A stretch of 24,977 nt of DNA from Collinsella aerofaciens (GCA_021641225.1 JAJWXI010000009.1:1-24977); one strand, 5' to 3'. Positions 14,451 to 22,098 are shown, counted from the first letter of the stretch. The notes: generated by a model not told the origin, from the sequence alone. Program-made: numbers and translations.

Positions 14451-14484
14451 TTAGGCAAGGCTATGTCGAGGTGCAGGATTCGCG

Positions 14485-15213
14485 CTACTCGCAGAGCGAA
14501 AGGGCGGCCTCGTCGGCAACGACAACGCAGTTGGTGTGCAGCTGCAGGATCGAAGCCGGGCACGCGGGCGTAACCGGACCGTAGCACATGTCATGCACGG
14601 CCTGAGCCTTGGCCTCGCCGTTGGCGACGACCAGGATCATGCGGGCATACATGATGGTCTGGGTACCCATGGTGTAGGCCTGACGGGGAACGTCGTCGAT
14701 GCTGTCGAACAGGCGGCTGTTGGCCTGAATGGTGCTCTCGGTGAGGTCGACGCAGTGCGTGCCCTTGGAGAAGTGGTCATCGGGCTCGTTGAAACCGATG
14801 TGGCCGTTGTTGCCAATGCCGAGCAGCTGCAGATCCGGGTAACCGGCCTCGGCGACGATCTTGTCGTACTCAGAGCAGGCAGCGGCGGCGTCGGGGTTGG
14901 AACCGTCGGGCACATGCGTGTTGTTCAGGTCGATGTTGATGTGATCGAAGAAGTTCTCACGCATGAAGTAGTGATAGCTCTGGGGATCGTCGTGCGAAAG
15001 GCCGCGATACTCGTCCAGGTTGTAGGTGCTGACCTCGGCAAAGTCGACGTCGCCCTTCTCGTACCAAGCAGCGAGCTGCTTGTAGGCACCGATCGGGGTG
15101 GAGCCGGTGGCAAGGCCCAGCACACAGTCGGGCTTGAGGATAACCTGCGCCGAGATGATATTGGCGGCCTTGCGGCTCATATCCTCGTAGTCTTTAGCTT
15201 TAATGATCTTCAT
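14485..15213 (-). CDS. nagB: Glucosamine-6-phosphate deaminase
   Basis: It converts glucosamine-6-phosphate to fructose-6-phosphate and ammonia, the last step of amino-sugar catabolism. The 242-residue length fits the short, Firmicutes-type NagB without the allosteric C-terminal extension of the E. coli enzyme. Motifs are LGLATGSTP (32-40), phosphate binding; NLDEY (65-69) with the catalytic Asp/Glu; and GIGNNGHIGFN (132-142) with catalytic His138. The start at 15213 follows AAAGGA by about 7 bases; the open frame extends 55 codons upstream but without family resemblance. The gene for a PTS IIA protein lies 272 bases upstream on the same strand. No nagA is in the window. Confidence 0.95.
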   Translation of the reverse strand: MKIIKAKDYEDMSRKAANIISAQVILKPDCVLGLATGSTPIGAYKQLAAWYEKGDVDFAEVSTYNLDEYRGLSHDDPQSYHYFMRENFFDHINIDLNNTHVPDGSNPDAAAACSEYDKIVAEAGYPDLQLLGIGNNGHIGFNEPDDHFSKGTHCVDLTESTIQANSRLFDSIDDVPRQAYTMGTQTIMYARMILVVANGEAKAQAVHDMCYGPVTPACPASILQLHTNCVVVADEAALSLCE

Positions 15214-15411
15214 TACGCGTCCTTTCTCGTACAAGAGAGGCAAGGCTCCCCTTACAAGCACTTGCCCGCGGCCCGCGTCGGCCGCAACCAACGTGTGCGG
15301 CCACCAGGGCGAGGTCGCGTAATGTATGTGTCTCGTGTCTAGCCGCGTCGAGGCCCCTGCCCGTCCACGGTGACCCAAAGCTGTTTAGCTTCGGACAAAT
15401 CCCATCTTGCC

Positions 15412-15445
15412 ACGGAGGGCGTCCTCTTTCAAGGGCGCCCTCCGT
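15412..15445. other. Strong hairpin between the PTS IIA gene and nagB
   Basis: Arms 15412-15424 and 15433-15445 form a 13-bp stem with one G-U pair and an 8-base loop. No T-run follows on either strand. It may end or stabilise the IIA transcript. The rest of 15214-15485 holds a smaller hairpin (AAGCT/AGCTT near 15379-15391) and no gene. Confidence 0.6.
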
Positions 15446-15485
15446 AAACGTGTTTGAATTGTAGGCTAATGGCCACGTGCACTTG

Positions 15486-15983
15486 CTAGCGCTCGCGAGC
15501 AACGATGAGCTGGTCCATCTCTTCGACATGCACGCCAACGGAGCCCTTGATGCTCGAGAACTCAACGGAGTTGCACACCAAGATGGGAACCGTCACATCG
15601 TAGCCCTCGGCAGCAATTGCCTCGCGATCGAACTCAATGAGTACATCGCCCTTATGAACGATGTCACCCACTTGCGCATGTACGGTAAAGTGCTTGCCCT
15701 CGAGCTGAACAGTGTCCAAACCAACGTGGATGAGCACGTCCAAGCCATCGACCGTGTTAAGCGCAACGGCGTGTCCCGTGGGAAAAATAGCCTCGACCTT
15801 GGCATCAGCCGGCGCGATCACGCGCGTTCCGGTGGGCTGAATCGCCACGCCCTGGCCCAAAAGGCCGGTAGCAAACGTCTGGTCGTTTACCTCGGAAAGC
15901 GGAATGACATCGCCCGAGATGGGAGCATCCAGCGTAAGGACTCGACCACGCATACCAAAAGACCTTAGGACTTTAGTGAACAT
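15486..15983 (-). CDS. crr: Glucose-type PTS enzyme IIA
   Basis: This 165-residue soluble protein is a PTS IIA(Glc) domain that takes phosphate from HPr and passes it to a sugar-specific IIB domain. FPTGHAVAL (His71) and LIHVGLDTVQL (His86) are the two active-site histidine motifs; by family analogy His86 is phosphorylated. APISGDVIPLSEV near the start and the C-terminal VGDIVHKGDVLIEFD are also typical. The start at 15983 is preceded by GAGGGGGAG; an upstream in-frame ATG at 16004 has none. No IIB or IIC gene is in the window, so it probably serves a permease encoded elsewhere; the nearby nagB makes an amino-sugar permease a plausible partner. The symbol is by domain similarity. Confidence 0.88.
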   Translation of the reverse strand: MFTKVLRSFGMRGRVLTLDAPISGDVIPLSEVNDQTFATGLLGQGVAIQPTGTRVIAPADAKVEAIFPTGHAVALNTVDGLDVLIHVGLDTVQLEGKHFTVHAQVGDIVHKGDVLIEFDREAIAAEGYDVTVPILVCNSVEFSSIKGSVGVHVEEMDQLIVARER

Positions 15984-16054
15984 GCTCCCCCTCGGACATA
16001 CCAATCAATCAAAATAACCTTAACAGTTTACCACTTGGCAACGGTTTTTGACCA

Positions 16055-17392
16055 TTAGGGAAGTTCGCGCTTGACAACCTCGACGATGTTGTCAACAACG
16101 CGCTGGGTCAGCTCGTGCGTCTCGGCCTCGGCCATAACACGGACCAGCGGCTCGGTACCGCTCGGGCGCACCAGAATGCGGCCGCGGCCGTCAAGCTCCT
16201 TCTCGGCAGCAGCGACGGCATCCCAGATGGGCTGGCAATCGTCCAGACCAGCCTTGTTGTCGGAATGCACGTTGACGAGTACCTGCGGGTACTTCTTCAT
16301 GATGCCGGCAAGGTCGGTGAGGGTACGACCGGTGCGCTTGAGCACGGCCAGCAGCTGCAGAGCCGTCACCAAGCCGTCACCGGTGGTGTTGTGCTCCAGG
16401 AAGATGATGTGGCCGGACTGCTCGCCGCCGATGACGGCGCCGTCCGCGAGCATGCGCTCCAGAACGTAACGGTCGCCCACGGCGGTCTGAACCATCTCGA
16501 AGCCCTGCTCCTTCATAGCGATGGAGAAGCCCAGGTTGCACATGACGGTCGAGACGATCTCGGAGTTGGCGAGCTTGCCGCGAGCGGCGAGGTCAGAACC
16601 GCAGATAGCCAGGATGTAGTCACCGTCGATCTCATTGCCCTCGCTGTCCACGAACAGCACGCGGTCGGCGTCGCCGTCGTGGGCCAGACCGATGTCAGCA
16701 TGGGTGCGCAGCACGAGCTCGCGCAGGGGCTCGAGGTGCGTAGAGCCGCACTCAACGTTGATGTCGGTGCCGCAGTAATCGGTGTTGATGGCGTGCACCG
16801 TGGCACCCAGGCGCTGCAGCGCGGCGGGCGTAGTCTGGCAGGAAGCACCGTGACCGCAGTCGACGGCAACAACCAGGCCGTCGAGCCTCAGGCCATCAAG
16901 CGTATCGATGGCGTGGTCGACGTATGCCTTGCGGGCGTCCTTCATCTTGATGATGTGGCCCACACCGGCACCGGTCGGCAGCGTATCGGCAGCCATGGCT
17001 TCCTCGGACATGACCCAGGCGCTGATCTCTTCCTCGACAGCATCGGGAAGCTTCATACCCTTGCGGCTAAAGAACTTGATGCCGTTGAACTCCGGCGGAT
17101 TATGCGAAGCAGAGATGACGATGCCGCCGTCGAGCTCGTTCTGAACGGTGAGCAACGCCACGGCGGGCGTGGGGATAACGCCGCAGCAATGCGGGCGGCC
17201 GCCCTCGGCCATAATGCCGGCGGTCAGAGCACTCTCGAGCATGGTGCCCGAAAGGCGCGTGTCACGGCCGATGCAGATGTCCGGACCAAGAAACTTGGTC
17301 GCCGCGCGGCCCAGGCGAAACGCGAGGTCGCACGAGAGGTCGGCATTGGCGACGCCACGGACGCCGTCGGTACCGAAGATGTTCTGGGGCAT
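16055..17392 (-). CDS. glmM: Phosphoglucosamine mutase
   Basis: It interconverts glucosamine-6-phosphate and glucosamine-1-phosphate, leading to UDP-GlcNAc for peptidoglycan. The 445-residue length fits GlmM. FGTDGVRG (6-13) opens the protein. ISASHNP (93-99) carries the catalytic Ser96 that is phosphorylated. DGDADR (239-244) is the magnesium loop, and RPSGTEPLVRVMAEA near the C-terminus is the phosphate-binding loop. GAAGGAG lies 7 bases before the ATG. It follows rplM-rpsI on the same strand, as in many Actinobacteria and Firmicutes, but a terminator sits between, so it may depend partly on readthrough. Confidence 0.95.
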   Translation of the reverse strand: MPQNIFGTDGVRGVANADLSCDLAFRLGRAATKFLGPDICIGRDTRLSGTMLESALTAGIMAEGGRPHCCGVIPTPAVALLTVQNELDGGIVISASHNPPEFNGIKFFSRKGMKLPDAVEEEISAWVMSEEAMAADTLPTGAGVGHIIKMKDARKAYVDHAIDTLDGLRLDGLVVAVDCGHGASCQTTPAALQRLGATVHAINTDYCGTDINVECGSTHLEPLRELVLRTHADIGLAHDGDADRVLFVDSEGNEIDGDYILAICGSDLAARGKLANSEIVSTVMCNLGFSIAMKEQGFEMVQTAVGDRYVLERMLADGAVIGGEQSGHIIFLEHNTTGDGLVTALQLLAVLKRTGRTLTDLAGIMKKYPQVLVNVHSDNKAGLDDCQPIWDAVAAAEKELDGRGRILVRPSGTEPLVRVMAEAETHELTQRVVDNIVEVVKRELP

Positions 17393-17441
17393 AGGATCGC
17401 TCCTTCCCTAGCAGGCGATATGCAACCGCCCACCCTAGTCG

Positions 17442-17485
17442 AAAAAGAAAAGCGGGACCCGCCGAGGAATCGGCAGGCCCCGCTT
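17442..17485 (-). terminator. Intrinsic terminator of the rplM-rpsI transcript
   Basis: A 15-bp stem (17450-17464 with 17471-17485, two G-U pairs) with a 6-base loop is followed on the minus strand by a T-rich run. It sits 30 bases after the rpsI stop and 50 bases before the glmM start. Confidence 0.9.
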
Positions 17486-17515
17486 GTACATTGTATCTCG
17501 AAAGGAGATAAAACC

Positions 17516-17911
<396 letters not shown>

Positions 17912-17913
17912 CT

Positions 17914-18357
17914 TTAAGCCTCCAGCTCAATCTTCGTGGGGTTCTGGGCAGCATGCGGATGCTCGGCACCAGCGTAGACCTTAAGCTTGGTCATCTGGGC
18001 ACGGCCGAGGGTGGTCTTGGGCAGCATACCGCGAACGGCGCGCTCGATGACCTTCTCCGGGTGCTTCTCCATTGCCTGGCGGAAGCTCTCAGCCTTGAGG
18101 CCGCCGTTGTAGCCGCTGTGGCGATAATAGGTCTTCGTGTCGGCCTTGTTACCGGTAAGCTGGACCTTATCGGCGTTGATGACAACAACGAAGTCGCCGC
18201 AGTCGCTGTTGGGCGTGAACTGGGGCTTGTTCTTACCGCGCAGGATCATTGCGATCTGGGTGGCAAGACGGCCCAGGACAGCACCATCGGCGTCGACGAG
18301 AACCCAGTTGCGCTGGACCTCGCCCTGCTTGGCGTAGTGAGTCGATTTCGAAATCAC
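17914..18357 (-). CDS. rplM: 50S ribosomal protein L13
   Basis: The 147-residue protein shows L13 signatures: WVLVDADGAVLGRLATQIA, the FTPNSDCGDFVVVINADKV segment, and the conserved HPEKVIERAVRGMLPKTTLG. It starts with GTG at 18357, 5 bases after GGAGGAG; no ATG start gives a full N-terminus. It is first in an operon with rpsI. A good promoter lies 67 bases upstream, and the mRNA would begin almost at a stem-loop (18386-18417), which could be an autoregulatory leader of the kind known for ribosomal protein operons. Confidence 0.98.
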   Translation of the reverse strand: MISKSTHYAKQGEVQRNWVLVDADGAVLGRLATQIAMILRGKNKPQFTPNSDCGDFVVVINADKVQLTGNKADTKTYYRHSGYNGGLKAESFRQAMEKHPEKVIERAVRGMLPKTTLGRAQMTKLKVYAGAEHPHAAQNPTKIELEA

Positions 18358-18385
18358 TTAGACTCCTCCATGTACAGTACGTGTT

Positions 18386-18417
18386 GTTACAGAGATTCAC
18401 GGGGCTCTGCAAGTAAC
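18386..18417 (-). promoter_or_regulatory. Stem-loop at the 5' end of the rplM-rpsI leader
   Basis: GTTAC (18386-18390) and GTAAC (18413-18417) enclose a second pairing of CAGAG with CTCTG. On the minus strand it lies just downstream of the predicted transcription start and ends about 28 bases before the rplM GTG. Confidence 0.5.
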
Positions 18418-18423
18418 CCGTCC

Positions 18424-18451
18424 ATATTACCCCGCTCGCCGTACGAGTCAA
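18424..18451 (-). promoter_or_regulatory. Promoter of rplM-rpsI
   Basis: On the minus strand TTGACT (18446-18451) and TAATAT (18424-18429) are spaced by 16 bases, a near-consensus housekeeping sigma promoter. Confidence 0.82.
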
Positions 18452-18551
18452 CAGGTATTTTGGCTCCGACCAGAGTTTCTGCACATGTCATCCACGAGCC
18501 GTGATTTTTCCAGCTCTATAGCTGTTGTCATTTTTTGAGGGTTTGCCGTCG

Positions 18552-19430
18552 CTAGCGCTCAACGAACTCTTGGATTTCCGCGAGCAGGCGCTTTGCCTCC
18601 TGACGGCCCTGGATATACAGGTCCAAAAGCTTTGCCGGATCGTGCTCGACATGGCCGACCTCGACCGGCTTTTGCGGAGCGACGACCAGCGCACGGCCCT
18701 CGCGCTCATACTTCCACAGGTGCATGCGCTGGATGTTGTAACGGTCGTGGCGCGTCTCGATAGCCTCGAGCAGATAGGGGTAGTCGGCATAGCGGGCGCG
18801 CGCGGCAGGCATAAACTCGTAGGGCTTTTTCTCGTACGAGCGGTCCTGCGTGACGATGACGACCGCGCGCTCAAAGCCGGCCTCCTCGAGCACATGCTCG
18901 ATAGGAACCGAATCGGCCACGCCGCCGTCGACGTATTTGTGCCCGTCAATCTCGACCGGCGGCGTCACCAGCGGCAGCGAGGTCGAGGCGCGCACGGCGT
19001 CGAGATCGAGCACGGCACTTTTGACCGGGAGGTACGTGGCGGTTCCAAAGAGCATGTCCGTTGCGACGGCGTACATCTCGATGGGGCTCGCGTCGAACGT
19101 CTCGTTGTCAAAGGGATCCAGGCGGTCCTGGACATCGTTGAAGATAAAGTCGTAGCCCACAATAGAGCCCGTGGACGCAAACGATGCGGCGCCCATGAAG
19201 CGGCTGTCGTTGCAGAAAGCCAGGTTGATGCGGTTGGCACGGCCGATCTGATGCGACTTGTAGTTCACGCCGTTGAGGGCGCCGGCCGATACACCGTAGA
19301 CAGCCGGAATCTCGACACCGGCCTCCATGAGAACGTCGAGCACGCCCGCGGTAAATTGCCCGCGGAAGCTGCCGCCCTCCAGGACGAGCGCGACCTTGCC
19401 GGCGTTCTTTGCCTTATCTTCTGCAGTCAT
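18552..19430 (-). CDS. Patatin-like phospholipase
   Basis: This 292-residue protein is a patatin-family serine lipase/acylhydrolase. GGSFRG (19-24) is the oxyanion loop, GVSAG (46-50) the nucleophile elbow with Ser48, and DGG (168-170) supplies the catalytic Asp168 of the Ser-Asp dyad. No signal peptide or membrane segment is seen, so it is probably cytoplasmic, acting on lipids or acyl esters. It looks like the YjjU-type bacterial patatins, whose substrates are poorly known. AGGAGG lies 5 bases before the ATG. Tandem repeats sit just upstream, and rplM with its own promoter follows. Confidence 0.9.
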   Translation of the reverse strand: MTAEDKAKNAGKVALVLEGGSFRGQFTAGVLDVLMEAGVEIPAVYGVSAGALNGVNYKSHQIGRANRINLAFCNDSRFMGAASFASTGSIVGYDFIFNDVQDRLDPFDNETFDASPIEMYAVATDMLFGTATYLPVKSAVLDLDAVRASTSLPLVTPPVEIDGHKYVDGGVADSVPIEHVLEEAGFERAVVIVTQDRSYEKKPYEFMPAARARYADYPYLLEAIETRHDRYNIQRMHLWKYEREGRALVVAPQKPVEVGHVEHDPAKLLDLYIQGRQEAKRLLAEIQEFVER

Positions 19431-19512
19431 ATTGACCTCCTGCGATTGCGTTTTGGCTTTCTTCTACCCAGTTTTGGGATGGCGGTCGCGCAGGTTTTTC
19501 GAGGCGGCAGGT

Positions 19513-19762
19513 GAAGCGGAAAATGTGTCCCAGTTTGAGGCGGGATTCCGGGATGGACTTTCCGCTTGGACCGCCGTTGGGAAAGCGTGTCCCGTTCTGA
19601 GCGCGGATTCCGGGATGAACTTTCCGCTTGAGGCGTCTTCCGGAAAATGAATCCCATTCCGAGCGTCGATTCCGGGATGCAGTTTCCGCTTGAAACGTCA
19701 TCCGGAAACCGCATCCCAGTCTGAGCCGGAATTCTGGGATGGATTTTACGCTTGGGGCGACG
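19513..19762. repeat. Tandem array of 62-63-bp palindromic units
   Basis: Units start at 19540 (63 bases), 19603 (62) and 19665 (62), with partial copies at 19513-19539 and 19727-19762; a more degenerate copy may extend back to about 19473. Each unit has the order GGGAT, TTTCCG, a spacer of about 14 bases, then CGGAAA and ATCCC, so each can fold on itself. Because two units are 62 bases long, no reading frame is preserved and the array is unlikely to code for protein. It lies between tmRNA and the patatin gene. Confidence 0.8.
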
Positions 19763-19825
19763 TTGATGCGGGGCATGGCAGGCTGCAATCCGATCGGCAT
19801 CGCATCTGCATAGGGTTGAAGCTTT

Positions 19826-19958
19826 GCGCGGAGAATCCGCGTATTTGCTTCGCAAATACGCACCGGCTTCGGCCGCCTGCCGGCGTCCTCGCCCGCTCGC
19901 TACAAACGCTTCGCGATTACTTAACGCTCGCGCCCTGCATAGAGTTCGATTCTCCGCG
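19826..19958 (-). other. Element bounded by copies of the tmRNA 3' end
   Basis: Read on the minus strand (the direction of tmRNA), it starts at 19958 with an exact 17-base inverted copy of the tmRNA T-arm (20025-20041). A GC-rich body follows, then a perfect 10-bp hairpin (19839-19848 with 19852-19861), and it ends at 19837-19826 with GATTCTCCGCGC, a 12-base direct copy of the tmRNA 3' end. The order matches that of the element after tRNA-Glu. The bodies share ordered blocks (CAGGG-y-GCG, AAGCGTTT, AGCG, AGGA) while the ends match the local RNA gene. Confidence 0.6.
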
Positions 19959-19973
19959 GTACAGACTAGAAAT

Positions 19974-20007
19974 AAAAAGGCAGGTAGATATAAGTATCTA
20001 CCTGCCT
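19974..20007 (-). terminator. Intrinsic terminator of tmRNA
   Basis: A perfect 13-bp stem (19978-19990 with 19995-20007) with a 4-base loop is followed on the minus strand by a T-run (complement of 19974-19978). It lies 8 bases beyond the encoded CCA of tmRNA. Confidence 0.93.
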
Positions 20008-20015
20008 GTAACTAT

Positions 20016-20379
20016 TGGTGGAGGCGCGGAGAATCGAACTCCGGTCCACGAAAGCCCCCTGATTGGCATCTCCAAGCTCAGTCGCTGGTTTAGTCTCGGA
20101 CGCTTTGCGCGCAGCGACACGCTCGCGGCGTCCTAACCGGTTCGGTCTTAGCCTGCGCCATACCGATTACGTGCGCAGGAGCATTCCCCTAAAATGACGT
20201 CGCGCCGGTGTCGGGGAAATCACCGGGTTGACGCGCCGCTATAAACTAAGCAGCGAGAGCCATAGGCTCAAAAGAAGAGTTGTTGTCAATTCAATTTGAC
20301 GGTACCCCTGTTTAACGAGGCGAGGAGACCTCGGCTTGCTTCCTCTCTCAGAGCTATCGTGTCGAAACCAGTCGCCCCC
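20016..20379 (-). ncRNA. ssrA: Transfer-messenger RNA
   Basis: The 364-base gene rescues stalled ribosomes. The 5' end GGGGGCGACTGG and the 3' end CGCCTCCACCA form a 7-bp acceptor stem with one G-U pair, and the T-arm GGAG-TTCGATT-CTCC and encoded CCA are present. The tag frame ends in GCTCTCGCTGCT-TAG (stop at 20246-20248) and reads DNNSSFEPMALAA, with the usual hydrophobic LAA end. The frame has an in-frame TGA at 20291-20293, so the resume codon must be ATT or, more likely, GAC rather than the common GCA. GC-rich pseudoknot-like pairings follow the tag. A terminator lies directly downstream. Confidence 0.95.
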
Positions 20380-20618
20380 GAATGTTGGGAAAGTCTGGAT
20401 GGTATCGGGCCTGCAAACACCCGATAACCGTCGACTTTTCAAGGAACATGCGGGGCGAGCCCCGCTTGTGGAGTGTTATCTTACCACGTTCTGAAAGCGG
20501 ACAGCTGTTCTATGCACGAGCTGTGAAGGCCCCAATGTGCGCCGCACTTCGCACTTTTGTTACCGATCGCGTCACGTATATTTTCGCCAAGCAAAATTGA
20601 CCCGTCGAAAGGACCGTT
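20380..20618. other. Non-coding region upstream of tmRNA
   Basis: No supported gene. It holds two perfect inverted repeats, TATCGGG/CCCGATA near 20400-20425 and GCGGGG/CCCCGC near 20450-20466, either of which could be part of a tmRNA precursor leader. A weak minus-strand TAAGAT (20478-20483) could be a -10 element for tmRNA, but its -35 is poor. Confidence 0.45.
20557..20584 (+). promoter_or_regulatory. Candidate promoter for the 20619 gene
   Basis: TTGTTA (20557-20562) and TATTTT (20579-20584) are spaced by 16 bases and lie 35 bases before the start codon. Both hexamers are imperfect. Confidence 0.4.
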
Positions 20619-21053
20619 ATGGATACCAAGCAGCAACTCGTCAATGCCCTCGCAGGCCTGGGCTCAACCATTACCGAAGCTATGGATGTCATCGAGGGCT
20701 TTGTCCCCTGCGGACATCCCGCCCTCACGGTATCGAACGCACTCGTCGCGCTGGACGCTGACGATAATGCAGCTCTCGCCCAGCAGCTTGAGACCGTCGG
20801 GGGCTTTATCGACCACGTGAGTGAGAACCGCGGCGTGACCGCCTACCACGGCATCGAGGTCGAGCTCGCGGGTCCCAAAGCCGATCTGCTCGCAGCAATC
20901 CGCGAGGTAGGCGCCCTTATGCAGACCGCAGGCGTCAAGAACACCCAGGTCAACGAGTGGGTCTACCGCAGTCTGGCAGCACTCGACGGCTCCGACGAAA
21001 AGGCAGCCGAGCAGCTCGCCGAAGCTCCCGTCATCAAGGCAGCGCTTTTGTAA
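20619..21053 (+). CDS. Small helical protein of unknown function
   Basis: I do not recognise this 144-residue acidic protein. It begins MDTKQQLVNALAGLGSTITEAM, has no signal peptide or membrane segment, and is predicted by composition to be mostly helical. The central segment AYHGIEVELAGPKADLLAAI suggests one or two strands. AAAGGA lies 6 bases before the ATG and a plausible promoter is near 20557-20584. Base composition matches the surrounding genes, so it is probably native. It is divergent from tmRNA and convergent with the PIN toxin gene, with a hairpin between. No function can be drawn from context. Confidence 0.8.
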   Translation: MDTKQQLVNALAGLGSTITEAMDVIEGFVPCGHPALTVSNALVALDADDNAALAQQLETVGGFIDHVSENRGVTAYHGIEVELAGPKADLLAAIREVGALMQTAGVKNTQVNEWVYRSLAALDGSDEKAAEQLAEAPVIKAALL

Positions 21054-21061
21054 TTAAAGGA

Positions 21062-21101
21062 TGCGTGGCCTTCTGAGCGCCAACGTTCCGAAGGCCACGC
21101 A
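21062..21101. terminator. Hairpin between convergent genes
   Basis: A perfect 12-bp stem (21062-21073 with 21090-21101) sits between the stop codons of two convergent genes. There is no full T-run on either side, but a short T-rich stretch follows on the minus strand. It could act in both directions. Confidence 0.55.
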
Positions 21102-21113
21102 GACAGCCAGGCG

Positions 21114-21629
21114 CTAACAGGACACCCGCCCACCGCGTTCGGCCAAAGCAAGAATCGGCATCATTTGACGAGGTGTCTTTGCTGCAAGATCGGCATGTTC
21201 GAGCAGCTTGCGATCGTTGGTCACCAAGTAATCGACCTGCGCGCGCTTGCACGCGGCGAGCACCAAATTGTCCTCGTAATCGCGATGGAGCGCTAAGTAT
21301 TTGTCGGCCAGCCAAAGGTCCGACGCATCTGCACCCACGGCTGTGGCGTTTTCGGTCATATTCCGAACAAACGCCAGCGCCGCATCGCCAATCGCGCGGG
21401 CAGAAGCCTCGTCGAGCGCTCCCCCGCTGGCAAGAACGCTACGCTTCAGCTCGTGTTGGACAACGTACAGCACGTCCTTAGCAATATGCACCGGAAAGAA
21501 CAGCAACGCCCCCGTCTCCGCCGCCTGCCTAATAAAGGCACGAGCAGCGAGCGACTCGGCATGGTCGGCGCAAAACGAATCGACCCAAACGTTGGCATCC
21601 ACCATGATCTTAAGAGGGGCTCCGCTCAC
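21114..21629 (-). CDS. PIN-domain toxin (VapC-like ribonuclease)
   Basis: This 171-residue protein is a PIN-domain nuclease. MVDANVWVD near the start carries the first catalytic Asp (Asp11), RDYEDNLVLAAC (116-127) the central acidic pair, and YLVTNDRKLL (134-143) the last Asp, which together bind magnesium in the family. I take GTG at 21629 as the start: it overlaps the antitoxin stop by three bases (GTGA), and AAAGGGG lies upstream. An ATG 8 codons later is an alternative. The overlap with an antitoxin-like gene supports a type II toxin-antitoxin pair. Typical VapC toxins are about 130-140 residues, so this one is somewhat long. Confidence 0.85.
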   Translation of the reverse strand: MSGAPLKIMVDANVWVDSFCADHAESLAARAFIRQAAETGALLFFPVHIAKDVLYVVQHELKRSVLASGGALDEASARAIGDAALAFVRNMTENATAVGADASDLWLADKYLALHRDYEDNLVLAACKRAQVDYLVTNDRKLLEHADLAAKTPRQMMPILALAERGGRVSC

Positions 21630-21961
21630 AGGATCATCCCCTTTTGGCGATAGCGATCGTCCATGGCTTCCGAATAGATTGTGTCCCAATCGCGATCGTC
21701 GGATACGGGCGACGTAGCGATGCCCAGGTCCGCGTAAAGCTGATCCGCCGCCGCCCATGATGCGGCGAACGGTGTATCGGGCGCGACGGTCTGCCGCCGA
21801 TCGTCGACGGCCGCAAGCACTTCCTCGCACTGCCCGCCACCCTGCGCGACCTTGGCCACCACCTTTTTGATAAGGTCGGGCAGTGACCCGCCCGAAAGCC
21901 GCAGCGCCTCCTCGGCACGGTTCTTGACCTGGCGATCCACGCGAACGTTCACCTGTGCCAT
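21626..21961 (-). CDS. RelB/DinJ-like antitoxin
   Basis: This 111-residue protein begins MAQVNVRVDRQVKNRAEEALRLSG in part, a ribbon-helix-helix start typical of RelB/DinJ antitoxins, which bind their own promoter as dimers and neutralise the toxin with the C-terminal tail. Its partner here is a PIN-domain toxin rather than RelE. The start at 21961 is chosen by family resemblance; it lacks a clear ribosome binding site. An in-frame GTG at 21979, which has GGGAG upstream at a long distance, is an alternative. The gene lies behind a good promoter with three GCTAGC sites. Confidence 0.82.
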   Translation of the reverse strand: MAQVNVRVDRQVKNRAEEALRLSGGSLPDLIKKVVAKVAQGGGQCEEVLAAVDDRRQTVAPDTPFAASWAAADQLYADLGIATSPVSDDRDWDTIYSEAMDDRYRQKGMIL

Positions 21962-22001
21962 GCCACTAACAGCACCCACGTCGATCCCGCTCCCTTCAAT
22001 T

Positions 22002-22048
22002 GCTAGCCATGCTAGCACCACTATATAAAGAAGCTAGCACATGGTCAA
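22002..22048 (-). promoter_or_regulatory. Toxin-antitoxin promoter with three GCTAGC sites
   Basis: On the minus strand TTGACC (22043-22048) and TATAGT (22020-22025) are spaced by 17 bases. The palindrome GCTAGC occurs at 22033-22038 inside the spacer, at 22011-22016 near the expected transcription start, and at 22002-22007 just downstream. Binding of the ribbon-helix-helix antitoxin here would shut the promoter. Confidence 0.72.
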
Positions 22049-22052
22049 ATGC

Positions 22053-22098
22053 AAAAGACCTGCGCTCGGACGACACCGATGCCGTCTGGGCGCAGGCC
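22053..22098 (-). terminator. Intrinsic terminator of the ATPase operon
   Basis: On the minus strand a long imperfect stem (core CCTGCGC 22059-22065 with GCGCAGG 22090-22096) is followed by TCTTTTGC. It lies 25 bases after the ATPase stop codon and abuts the toxin-antitoxin promoter. Confidence 0.72.

Noticed and set aside
15214..15378. An N-terminal extension of NagB of 55 residues
   Set aside because: The extension does not resemble NagB, and a good ribosome binding site precedes the family start at 15213.
19513..19762. A CRISPR array
   Set aside because: The repeats are adjacent with no spacers, diverge along their length and are each self-complementary. No cas gene is nearby.
19414..19863. 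A repeat-containing protein encoded across the 62-bp tandem array
   Set aside because: Two units are 62 bases long, so the frame is not kept between copies, and there is no ribosome binding site or family resemblance.
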